NCBI GenBank assembly: GCA_934255435.1
Contig: CAKQNZ010000029.1
Coordinates: 1 to 17,037, forward strand
DNA: 17,037 nucleotides
DNA from: an uncultured Clostridia bacterium
Lineage (GTDB): Bacteria > Bacillota > Clostridia > Peptostreptococcales > Anaerovoracaceae
Direction: 5' to 3'
The notes beneath the pieces were generated by a model, which ran no database searches, had not been told where the DNA came from, and worked only from the letters and a program-made list of their open reading frames with translations. Every line of letters begins with the position of its first letter. Positions within the stretch are counted from its first letter, which is position 1. Positions 8,314 through 15,101 of the stretch are shown piece by piece. The translations under genes were made by a program, and so were the position numbers.

Positions 8314-10002
8314 TTATTTTTTCTTCCATGAACTCTTGAGGCCTACGATCTTGTTGAAAACTTTCTCGTCTGCTGTCGTCAGCTTCTCGTCTGCGATATA
8401 GTAGCCTTTCCTGAAAAACTGGAATCTTTCTCCCGGCTGTGCTTCGCCTACCAATGGTTCTGCGTATCCGAAAGTCTCTGTCAGCGAATCAGGGTTGAGC
8501 TGCTGCTCGCCGTTCTCGTCGTCGATCATCAGGTAGTCGTAGTTCCTGATCTTTATCTTTACAGCTGTCGCTGCGTCCACCCAGTGGATGGTGCCCTTGA
8601 CTTTGCGGCCTTCGAATCCGCTGCCGCTCCTTGTTTCAGGGTCATATGTGCAGTGGAGTTCCTTTATGCTGCCGTCGTCGTTCTTGATGACTTCGCTGCA
8701 AGTGATGAAGTATGCTCCCTTGAACCTTACTTCGTTGCCAGGGAACAGACGGAAATATTTCTTTACAGGCACTTCCATGAAGTCGTCGCCGTCAACGTAA
8801 AGCTCTCTGCTGAACGGCACTGTGCGGTTCCCCATTTCAGGTACTTCACGGTTGTTTTCCAGCTCCATCTCTTCTGTCTTGTCTTCCGGATAGTTGGTGA
8901 TAACGACCTTTATCGGATTCTCCACGACGTTGCGGTTCTGGACCTTGAGCTTCAGGTCTTCTCTGACGCAGTGCTCCAGCAAGCCTGCGTCTACCATGCT
9001 GTTTGCCTTGGAGACTCCTATCCTCTCGCAAAAGTCACGCACTGCTTCCGGCGTATATCCTCTCCTCCTGATGCCTGCGATGGTCGGCATCCTCGGATCG
9101 TCCCATCCGTCTACCGTGCCGTCGTCCACCATGGCTTTGAGGTATCTCTTGCTCATCACTGTGTTGGTGAGGTTGAGTCTTGCGAATTCTATCTGTCTCG
9201 GCGGCGTCGGCCATTTGCCTACCTCTCTGAGCACCCAGTCGTAGAGCGGTCTGTGATCCTCAAACTCCAGCGTACAGATGGAGTGGGTGATGCCTTCGAT
9301 GGCGTCTTCTATAGGGTGTGCAAAATCGTACATAGGGTAAATGCACCATTTGTCTCCTGTGTTGTGATGTGATATGTGGGCTATCCTGTAGATAACAGGG
9401 TCGCGCATATTCATGTTAGGCGATGCCATGTCGATCTTCGCTCTGAGGACTCTCTCGCCGTCTCCGAACTTGCCGTTTTTCATGTCTTCGAAAAGCTGCA
9501 GGTTCTCTTCCACGGATCTGTTCCTGTAAGGACTTTCCTTGCCCGGCTCCTTGAGGGTGCCTCTGTATTCTCTGATCTGGTCTGCGTTTAGCTCGCACAC
9601 GTACGCTTTGCCTTTCTTTATCAGGGTCACTGCGCACTCGTACATTTCATCGAAATAGTCCGATGCCCAGAGCCTGTTGTCCCACTGGAACCCCAGCCAT
9701 CTCACGTCCTGCTCGATGGAGTCCACGTATTCCACGTCTTCCTTGACAGGGTTGGTATCGTCGTATCTGAGATTGCACTTGCCGCCGTACTTCTGCGCTG
9801 TCGTGAAGTTGAGGCATATGGACTTGGCATGTCCTATATGCAGGTAACCGTTGGGTTCCGGCGGGAACCTTGTGTGCACCTTGTCTCCGTACTTCTGTTC
9901 TTCCAGGTCTTTATCTATCATGTTGTGGATAAAGTTCGAGGCCGCTTCACTCTGCACCTCGGCCTGCGGGTTGTTGTTGTTTGCATCCTTTATGTCTGCC
10001 AT
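8314..10002 (-). CDS. glnS: Glutaminyl-tRNA synthetase
   Basis: Class I aminoacyl-tRNA synthetase that charges tRNA-Gln directly with glutamine using ATP. The 562-residue length is near the 554 of E. coli GlnRS. The HIGH signature is at residues 55-58 ([16 protein letters not shown]) and the MSK-type loop is MSKR at 283-286. The segment [15 protein letters not shown] is typical of GlnRS as opposed to the closely related GluRS. The C-terminal half shows the GlnRS beta-barrel anticodon-binding pattern. The start at 10002 is preferred over the in-frame ATG at 10053: GGAGGAAGAG lies directly upstream, and the residues after it form a usual hydrophilic N-terminal extension with an asparagine run. 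It leads a probable unit with malic enzyme and the beta-helix gene. No T-box leader was found. Confidence 0.96.
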   Translation of the reverse strand: MADIKDANNNNPQAEVQSEAASNFIHNMIDKDLEEQKYGDKVHTRFPPEPNGYLHIGHAKSICLNFTTAQKYGGKCNLRYDDTNPVKEDVEYVDSIEQDVRWLGFQWDNRLWASDYFDEMYECAVTLIKKGKAYVCELNADQIREYRGTLKEPGKESPYRNRSVEENLQLFEDMKNGKFGDGERVLRAKIDMASPNMNMRDPVIYRIAHISHHNTGDKWCIYPMYDFAHPIEDAIEGITHSICTLEFEDHRPLYDWVLREVGKWPTPPRQIEFARLNLTNTVMSKRYLKAMVDDGTVDGWDDPRMPTIAGIRRRGYTPEAVRDFCERIGVSKANSMVDAGLLEHCVREDLKLKVQNRNVVENPIKVVITNYPEDKTEEMELENNREVPEMGNRTVPFSRELYVDGDDFMEVPVKKYFRLFPGNEVRFKGAYFITCSEVIKNDDGSIKELHCTYDPETRSGSGFEGRKVKGTIHWVDAATAVKIKIRNYDYLMIDDENGEQQLNPDSLTETFGYAEPLVGEAQPGERFQFFRKGYYIADEKLTTADEKVFNKIVGLKSSWKKK

Positions 10003-10077
10003 ACTCTTCCTCCGTATATGGTATTTTGTTTCACTGAAAATCCACACCGGCATAAGCCGCTGTAAATCACTGTATTC

Positions 10078-10107
10078 ATTCTACTACAACATTGATATGC
10101 GGTGCAA
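10078..10107 (-). promoter_or_regulatory. glnS promoter, sigma-A type
   Basis: On the minus strand TTGCAC (10102-10107) and TAGAAT (10078-10083) are separated by 18 bases. The start of transcription would be near 10071, giving a leader of about 69 bases before the glnS ATG. It probably drives glnS, malic enzyme and the secreted gene together. Confidence 0.65.
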
Positions 10108-10153
10108 TGGAAAATCAGCGCTGCGGGAAAAATAGCCGGATCTGACTATATCA

Positions 10154-10186
10154 CAGAAGCCTGCCGGGTGTTCCGGCAGGCTTCTG
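10154..10186 (-). terminator. Strong hairpin, possible terminator of the glycosyltransferase operon
   Basis: Arms 10154-10167 and 10173-10186 form a perfect 14-bp stem with a 5-base loop. It lies between the glycosyltransferase operon and the glnS promoter, where a terminator is expected. The U tract after the stem is poor on both strands, so termination may be Rho-assisted or incomplete, or the hairpin may have another job. Confidence 0.5.
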
Positions 10187-10230
10187 ATCCTGATTTCTGT
10201 TCTCCATGCTGCAGCGTGTCGATCTTTCGG

Positions 10231-10523
10231 ATGGGACGTTCTTGGCTTTGCTCTTGCTTTTTTCGATACTTTTCAGATCACCTTTACATACTGTGCTGGC
10301 AGAATGGGACGTTTCTGAGTCTCGCCGTCTTCATTTCGTCCCTTTTCACCGCAAGTCCCGCTGCTGCGGCAGCCCTGGCTCCAGTTATATGTTCTGAATG
10401 GGACGTTTTCACACCGAAAAATTCATTTTTCGATACTTTTTATCTGGCTGGAGAAGCCTGTTCAACACAAGGGTTCTTCGGATGGGACGTTTTCACGATG
10501 ATTTTTACTGTTTTCGATACTTT
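10231..10523. repeat. Four copies of a two-box repeat (ATGGGACGTT ... TTTTCGATACTTTT)
   Basis: Box 1, ATGGGACGTT, starts at 10231, 10304, 10398 and 10482. Box 2, TTTTCGATACTTTT or a close variant, starts exactly 29 bases after each box 1 start (10260, 10333, 10427, 10511), while the bases between are not conserved. Start-to-start distances are 73, 94 and 84, each close to a whole number of 10.5-bp turns. In the second copy box 2 reads CGTCCC where the others read CGATAC, which makes it a perfect inverse of GGGACG in box 1. The first three copies fill the gene-free stretch 10003-10461 together with the hairpin and glnS promoter. The fourth lies in the 3' end of the glycosyltransferase gene. 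No known repeat family was recognised. Confidence 0.8.
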
Positions 10524-11547
10524 CCGCCTGACTGGCAAAAGCTCCATCTGTATCCAGCAGTTCCTCACAGCAGGTGCGGAGTTTCACAGCTATATTTTCA
10601 TAGCTTCGCTCTCCTGCAGTTTCCATGCCTGCTGCTGCAAGAGATGGCAGTGCTCCATCTAGTACAGCCCGGACCTTTACTTCAAAATCTTCATCGTTGT
10701 CTGCTTTGTACACATTCTCCCCGTCTCTGAGCCATCCGTCATATACCGGTATGTTCCTTACGACGGTGGGAGTCCTGCATGCCAGGGCCTCGAGAACGAC
10801 GATCCCCTCTGTCTCTTCATGGCTCATGAAACAGAAAAGGTCGCATCCGCAGTACGCCTCCCGCATTTCATCACGCTCTACATATCCCGGGAAATGTACA
10901 TTCGAAGGTGCGTTTTCCACGGCTTCTCTTATCTGGTGCGGTACAAGTTCCAGACTCGTGCTGCCGAACCAGAAAAACTGTACGTCCGGCAGCCTGCTTG
11001 CCAGCGTCACAAACTCCGGCAGCCCTTTGCGCTGGATATAATGACCTGCAGATATCACGACCTTGTCATCTTCTCCGAGGCCGTACTTCTGGCGGAAGCT
11101 CGCCCTGCAGGAGCTGTCGGGGCGGAAATATCCGGTATCTATCCCGTTGGACATTGCGATCACCGGCTTCTTTATACCGTAACCTGTCAGGAGATCTCTG
11201 GAATATTCTGTAGGCGTTATGATCACATCACCGAGAGAATAGCAGAACATTATCCATCTGCGGAAAAGCGGTGCCAGCAGATCGGAGCATTTGAACGACC
11301 TGCGGAAATCCTCCATAGTAGAGTGTCCGTAGTAGATGACTTTCTGGCCCCGGAGTTTCGCTGCGATGGCTGCTGCCACTGAATCAGGGAACACCGTATT
11401 TATGCTGACGATATCAGCGTCCCTGTCTCCGGCTCTGCAGATATCTGTTCCGGCAGCCTTCAGCATCGCCTCCTGATGATGCACTGCCCTGCCTACTCCG
11501 CTCTTCTCGACGAGTTTCAGCGATCCTTTATATAATCTTACTTTCAT
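10462..11547 (-). CDS. GT4-family glycosyltransferase, CpoA-like, probably glycolipid synthesis
   Basis: A 361-residue retaining GT-B glycosyltransferase of family GT4. The N-terminus (MKVRLYKGS, then EKSGVGRAVHHQ) resembles the pneumococcal CpoA type, which adds a second sugar to monoglycosyl-diacylglycerol. The donor-site E-x7-E motif is E245-E253 in HEETEGIVVLEALA, and SNGID at about 133-137 and SAGHYIQRKG at about 166-175 are typical GT4 segments. No signal peptide or obvious membrane helix, so it should act at the cytoplasmic membrane face. Its ATG overlaps the stop of the VTT gene by ATGA, with GGAGG inside that gene (11558-11563), showing translational coupling. The last 25-odd residues look unrelated to the family; residues 342-356 are encoded by a copy of the intergenic repeat. 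Acceptor and sugar are inferred from family and neighbours. Confidence 0.85.
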   Translation of the reverse strand: MKVRLYKGSLKLVEKSGVGRAVHHQEAMLKAAGTDICRAGDRDADIVSINTVFPDSVAAAIAAKLRGQKVIYYGHSTMEDFRRSFKCSDLLAPLFRRWIMFCYSLGDVIITPTEYSRDLLTGYGIKKPVIAMSNGIDTGYFRPDSSCRASFRQKYGLGEDDKVVISAGHYIQRKGLPEFVTLASRLPDVQFFWFGSTSLELVPHQIREAVENAPSNVHFPGYVERDEMREAYCGCDLFCFMSHEETEGIVVLEALACRTPTVVRNIPVYDGWLRDGENVYKADNDEDFEVKVRAVLDGALPSLAAAGMETAGERSYENIAVKLRTCCEELLDTDGAFASQAESIENSKNHRENVPSEEPLC

Positions 11548-12206
11548 AACGTCAAACCTCCCATCAGTGAACCTATATGTGAAAACACTGTCATGAGCCC
11601 AAGGCTGTAAAGTGCGATAGCCGCAGGCTTTCCTGCAATGATTATCCCTGTAAAGCTGCCCAGCTTCATCTTCGTCGTACCTGCCAGATAGCAGAGAAAA
11701 TCGTCAGGTGCAAAAGGCAGGAATATAGCCAGTGCAAAGAGTTTTGTGAACCTGTTGTTTTCTGTAGTCCACGCCTCGTACTTTTCTATCTGCTTCTTCT
11801 TGAAAACAGCCTCCATCAGCGGCCTGCCAAGCTGCTTTGCTATAAGAAAGGCTATCACCGACCCCACACATATACCTATATAGTTGCACAGGAATCCTTT
11901 CCATGCCCCGAACAGCAGGACCCCAGCAAGGCAGCTGAGACCTCCGGGTATGACCGGCACGACTACCTGCACAGCCTGGAACACTATGAACACCAGCATT
12001 CCCAGCGATCCGAACCCTGCAATGAAATCCTGCATCCTGCCCTGATCTGAAAACAGGCCTGTACGCCATCCCCATATGCACAGCAGCACCGACAGGATCA
12101 GTCCTGCAGCGGATATGCCCTTGTAAATGTATCCAAGATTCCTGTACTTATTTTCTTTGGTTTTATCTATATCTTTGCTGCTGCATGATATACGATCAGT
12201 GCTCAT
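11544..12206 (-). CDS. VTT-domain (TVP38/TMEM64, DedA superfamily) membrane protein
   Basis: The 220-residue product is an integral membrane protein of the VTT/SNARE-associated group. Hydrophobic segments lie at about residues 29-47, 65-85, 90-122, 155-175 and 183-212. Family-type segments are PVIPGGLSCLAGVLLFG near residues 84-100 and FLPFAPDDFLCYLAGTTKM near 162-180. Relatives in the DedA superfamily move phospholipids or undecaprenyl phosphate across the membrane, so a lipid-translocating role is plausible but unproven. It lies between two glycosyltransferase genes: 82 bases after the first, and overlapping the second by four bases. The start at 12206 has GAGGTAAA just before the ATG. The charged N-terminus of about 22 residues before the first helix is not a signal peptide. 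Confidence 0.85.
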   Translation of the reverse strand: MSTDRISCSSKDIDKTKENKYRNLGYIYKGISAAGLILSVLLCIWGWRTGLFSDQGRMQDFIAGFGSLGMLVFIVFQAVQVVVPVIPGGLSCLAGVLLFGAWKGFLCNYIGICVGSVIAFLIAKQLGRPLMEAVFKKKQIEKYEAWTTENNRFTKLFALAIFLPFAPDDFLCYLAGTTKMKLGSFTGIIIAGKPAAIALYSLGLMTVFSHIGSLMGGLTL

Positions 12207-12274
12207 TTTACCTCACCTTCCTGTATTTCCGTCTGCGCCGCCGGACTTTGTCGTGGCAGCTTCGGGCGCTCTGC

Positions 12275-12286
12275 TGGTATATACCA
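12275..12286. other. 12-bp perfect palindrome in the gap after the first glycosyltransferase
   Basis: TGGTATATACCA is fully self-complementary and lies just after the stop codon of the glycosyltransferase that ends at 12289. It is too short to be a terminator. It may be an operator-like site or chance. Confidence 0.25.
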
Positions 12287-12288
12287 AT

Positions 12289-13503
12289 CTACCGGCTTCC
12301 GCCCAGAGGCAGCATGATATGTCCGAACCCATGCCTTCCTGCACCGAATCCTGCATTTTCATGGAATGCTATACTTTCCCTGTATACCGCCGCCACATGG
12401 CCTGCAAAAGATTCTCTCGAATACTCTGTCCGGATGGTTTCTGCAGCCTTCTGGCCTGTCCTGTTTCTCAGCTGCTGCGATGAGCAAAGCGCCGCCGCTG
12501 CATCATGGAACTCCTGCAGCGACTCATACAGATAACCGTTTTCACCATCCCGTACCAGCTTTTCAAGGCACTCGTCTTTCCTGCAAAGCATCGGCAGTCC
12601 GCACGCCATGGCTTCGTGATAGGTCAGGCCCTGTGTCTCGCTGCGGGATGCACTGACGAATATGTCTCCGAGGCGATAATAGTCGCCGATGGTTTCCGGT
12701 GCAGCCATCCCTGCAAATATGACACGTTTTTCGATATCCAGTTTATATACATAGTCTTCAAGAGTCTCACGATAAGGACCGTCTCCTACCAGCAGCAGTT
12801 TTGCGTTTTCCGGAGTCTCCGTCCTGAACAGTTCCAGCAGTTCAGTGATATTCTTTTCCTTTGCCAGCCGTCCGGCATAAATGAACACTTTGTCGCTGCC
12901 ACTCAGACCAAAGTCCGCTCTCGTTACTGACGGAGCATTCCCTTCCGGTTCAAGCCGTGACAGCTGCAGTCCTGTAGGAACTTCGTATATCGGAGTTTCC
13001 ACGCCGTAGCTTTCCAGCAGCGTCTTCACCTTTGCTGTAGGCACGATCACTGAATCCACCGGCGTCAGTATTTTTCTGGAAAACAGCCCCGCCATGCGTT
13101 TCCCCATGGCGACACTTGGCGAAAAGTACTGCGTGTATTTTTCGTATACTGTGTGGTATGTATGCACCAGCGGACACCTGCATGCACCAGCTATGCACTT
13201 TGCCATGAAAAATGTGGAAAATTCACTCTGGCTGTGTACCACATCCGGGTGCCAGTTTATGAGTTCTTTTATCAGAGAGCCTGCATAAGCTGTCCGTATC
13301 CTGGCATTGGGGTATATCCTGCCGACGCCGGACGACCCTGCATAATACACATCGCCGTCCACATGGGATGTATGTGTTAATGAAAGCGTCAGTATCTTCA
13401 CTTCATGTCCTGACGCCCTCAGTCCTTCTTCAAGATTCGTCACTGATGTGACTACGCCGTTCACTGCCGGCCTGTACCACTCTGTCGTTATAAGTACCTT
13501 CAT
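12289..13503 (-). CDS. GT4-family glycosyltransferase, 1,2-diacylglycerol 3-glucosyltransferase-like
   Basis: A 404-residue retaining GT-B enzyme. The N-terminal TTEWYRPAVNGVVTSVTNL and the LVHTYHTVYEKYTQYF segment near residues 112-127 are characteristic of enzymes that transfer glucose from a nucleotide sugar to diacylglycerol, making the monoglucosyl lipid used as membrane glycolipid or lipoteichoic-acid anchor. VPTGL at about 175-179 and IYAGRLAKEKNI at about 208-219 are GT4 landmarks. The donor-site E-x7-E is E289-E297 in SETQGLTYHEAMA. No membrane helix is seen; such proteins bind the inner membrane face. The start at 13503 has a GGAGTGG site. It is first in a three-gene unit. A promoter is not certain: only a weak CTTGTT-16-TATAAG pair (13597-13624, minus) was found. 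Exact sugar is inferred. Confidence 0.87.
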   Translation of the reverse strand: MKVLITTEWYRPAVNGVVTSVTNLEEGLRASGHEVKILTLSLTHTSHVDGDVYYAGSSGVGRIYPNARIRTAYAGSLIKELINWHPDVVHSQSEFSTFFMAKCIAGACRCPLVHTYHTVYEKYTQYFSPSVAMGKRMAGLFSRKILTPVDSVIVPTAKVKTLLESYGVETPIYEVPTGLQLSRLEPEGNAPSVTRADFGLSGSDKVFIYAGRLAKEKNITELLELFRTETPENAKLLLVGDGPYRETLEDYVYKLDIEKRVIFAGMAAPETIGDYYRLGDIFVSASRSETQGLTYHEAMACGLPMLCRKDECLEKLVRDGENGYLYESLQEFHDAAAALCSSQQLRNRTGQKAAETIRTEYSRESFAGHVAAVYRESIAFHENAGFGAGRHGFGHIMLPLGGSR

Positions 13504-13673
13504 TTCACGTCCACTCCGTTCTATCCTTGATCCGCCCGCCGCCGTGTACTGCAGCGGTTTTCCTGTGCTTTACTGTCATCTGTTGTTTTCTTTATGCTTA
13601 TAATAGCTCCTGGAAATAAACAAGTTATTGCAGAGATTTAAACAATCATTAAAAAGATTAGTGGGTATAGCCC

Positions 13674-14046
13674 TTTTCCCGGAGAACCGCAGGTGATCCA
13701 CTTGGAAAAACGGAGCAGTGAACCACCACGGACTGAGTCCCATGCGTAGCCGCAGGCGTAGGAGTGAGTGCAACGAACGTTGCCTTTCTGCCCAAAGAGC
13801 CGCGGGCGATTTGCTTGGCAGAACGGACAGCAACGAGCACAGTGAGTTGGAGTGAGCACAGCGAACGTTGCCTTTCTGCCCAAAGAGCTGCAAGCGATTT
13901 GCATGGCAGAACGGACAGCAACGAACGCAGTGAGTTGGAGTGAGCACAGCGAACGTTGCCTTTCTGCCCAAAGAGCTGCAAGCGATTTGCATGGCAGAAC
14001 GGACAGCAACGAACGCAGTGAGTTGGAGTGAGCACAGCGAACGTTG
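13674..14046. repeat. Tandem array of 88-bp hairpin repeats with a diverged leading copy
   Basis: GAACGTTGCC recurs at 13775, 13863, 13951 and (truncated) 14039, exactly 88 bp apart, giving three tandem units, the last two nearly identical. A diverged fourth unit precedes them at 13674-13774 and shares the leader CAGGCGTAGG with the separate copy at 15102. Each full unit can fold as a long hairpin: CGTTGC pairs with GCAACG, inside that TTCTGCC pairs with GGCAGAA, and at the tip a short helix forms. The diverged copy keeps the middle stem with other bases (TTTTCC with GGAAAA). The array fills most of the 635-base gap 13504-14138 and abuts the U tract of the proC terminator. No transposase or spacers are present. 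Confidence 0.85.
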
Positions 14047-14056
14047 CAAAAAACAA

Positions 14057-14101
14057 AGACCGCCGCATCAGCATGGCCTTGAATCGCTGATACGACAGTC
14101 T
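14057..14101 (-). terminator. Terminator of proC
   Basis: Arms 14057-14072 and 14086-14101 pair over 16 bp, with three G-U wobbles in the minus-strand transcript, around a 13-base loop. A T-rich run (14047-14056) follows on the minus strand. It is 38 bases beyond the proC stop codon and is a strong Rho-independent terminator. Confidence 0.88.
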
Positions 14102-14138
14102 CTGTTCTGTAAGGATGTTTTATTTATATGGAAAATAG

Positions 14139-14942
14139 TTATTTAAGGGAATTTGCTTTGCTTACGCATGCATCCACGGAAGTCATTATCGCATTGGCGA
14201 ATCCTTCCTGCTGCAGTACTTTGAGTGCTTCGATAGTAGTTCCTCCAGGTGATGTCATCTGGTCTACCTTCATGGCAGGGTGCTCGCCTGTCATGCTGAG
14301 GACTGTTGCAGCACCGATCATGTTCCTGATAACGATGTCACGTGCATCTTCTCTTTGGAAACCTGAATAAACGCCAGCATCAGTCATAGCCTCGATCATC
14401 TTGTAGATCCAGAGCGGGCCTGTGCAGCTGAAGCCTGTGAATGTATCGAACATATTTTCATCGATGTGCATAACCTGTCCCAGTGCATTGAGCATCTCGT
14501 CAACGACCTTGTTGTCATCTCCGCTGCAGTTTTCAGTGAAGCATACAACACTGTAACCATTGCCTGAAAGGCTAAGTGTATTAGGCATGATCCTTGCGAT
14601 CTTCTTGTCTGCCCCTGCAGCTGCGCTGATAGTTTCGATCATAACGCCTGCTGCGATAGAAGCGATGATAGCATCTTTTTTTAACAGTGGAGCCAGCATC
14701 GACGCAACGCCTGATACCTGGTGCGGATTTACAGCGATAACAGCAAGATCAGCTTCTTTGATAGCATCTGATGCATCTGTTACAGCTGTAACGCCGTAAG
14801 TCTCGGAAAGGTAAGCGCAGCGAGCCGGACGCAGCTCGTTTACAGTTATGTCTGCCGGAGCAACTACTTTATTGTTGAGAATTCCTCTGATCATTCCTTC
14901 TGCCATGTTTCCGCCACCGCAGAATACGATTTTCTTATTCAT
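14139..14942 (-). CDS. proC: Pyrroline-5-carboxylate reductase
   Basis: Cytoplasmic enzyme that reduces 1-pyrroline-5-carboxylate to L-proline with NAD(P)H, the last step of proline synthesis. The 267-residue length fits the family. The N-terminal cofactor loop is FCGGGNMAEGMIRG (residues 7-20). VNPHQV (71-76), ARIMPNT (116-122) and the signature MTSPGGTTIEAL (229-240) follow in the right order. The family's usual SGSGPAY segment reads SCTGPLW (172-178) here, a notable change at the substrate and dimer region. The start at 14942 has AGAGGT upstream. It stands alone between its own promoter and terminator and is bracketed by repeat elements. Proline synthesis is the likely role, though a related imine reductase cannot be excluded because of the altered segment. 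Confidence 0.92.
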   Translation of the reverse strand: MNKKIVFCGGGNMAEGMIRGILNNKVVAPADITVNELRPARCAYLSETYGVTAVTDASDAIKEADLAVIAVNPHQVSGVASMLAPLLKKDAIIASIAAGVMIETISAAAGADKKIARIMPNTLSLSGNGYSVVCFTENCSGDDNKVVDEMLNALGQVMHIDENMFDTFTGFSCTGPLWIYKMIEAMTDAGVYSGFQREDARDIVIRNMIGAATVLSMTGEHPAMKVDQMTSPGGTTIEALKVLQQEGFANAIMTSVDACVSKANSLK

Positions 14943-15003
14943 TGTAAAACCTCTTTTTCTCGAAAATAACTGCTGAAAATATTTATTGCTTAATTGTAAC
15001 TTA

Positions 15004-15032
15004 ATTATAATAATTCAAGGTTCTGTTGTCAA
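15004..15032 (-). promoter_or_regulatory. proC promoter, perfect sigma-A consensus
   Basis: On the minus strand TTGACA (15027-15032) and TATAAT (15004-15009) are both exact consensus hexamers separated by 17 bases. Transcription would start near 14997, leaving about 55 bases of leader. So strong a promoter on a biosynthetic gene usually comes with a repressor site; see the inverted repeat overlapping its -35. Confidence 0.9.
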
Positions 15033-15058
15033 GTGATATCCGTTGTTTGACAACAGAA
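15021..15058. promoter_or_regulatory. 12-bp perfect inverted repeat overlapping the proC -35
   Basis: TTCTGTTGTCAA (15021-15032) and TTGACAACAGAA (15047-15058) are exact inverted copies separated by 14 bases. The inner arm contains the whole proC -35 hexamer. Arm centres are 26 bp apart. This suits a dimeric or tetrameric regulator that blocks RNA polymerase. No matching regulator gene lies in the window. It could also fold as a hairpin, but it is upstream of the start of transcription. Confidence 0.65.
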
Positions 15059-15101
15059 AATTTGCTTGACCCAGCATCTCGTAAATATACGAACAGAGCC
15101 T

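Noticed and set aside
8584..9372. 262-residue plus-strand open frame antisense to glnS
   Set aside because: Shadow of a well-supported gene, with no ribosome site, promoter or recognisable domain.
10003..10200. T-box riboswitch in the glnS leader
   Set aside because: The predicted leader is only about 69 bases, and the conserved antiterminator sequence AGGGTGGNACCGCG is not present on the minus strand.
10102..10730. Plus-strand open frames of 110-186 residues rich in Phe and Trp
   Set aside because: They translate the two-box repeats (hence recurring MGRFH and WDVF-like peptides), run into the antisense of the glycosyltransferase gene, and have no ribosome site.
13775..14046. CRISPR array
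   Set aside because: The 88-bp units are contiguous with no unique spacers, far exceed CRISPR repeat length, and no cas gene is in the window.
13576..14074. Three overlapping minus-strand open frames (123-157 residues) over the repeat array
   Set aside because: All three frames are open because the repeat lacks minus-strand stops; the peptides are the same units read in rotated frames, with no ribosome site or domain. Treated as a non-coding repeat.
15047..15052. Plus-strand promoter from the TTGACA in the second arm of the proC inverted repeat
   Set aside because: No -10 lies at 16-18 bases, and there is no plus-strand gene downstream; the TTGACA is there because of the arm symmetry.
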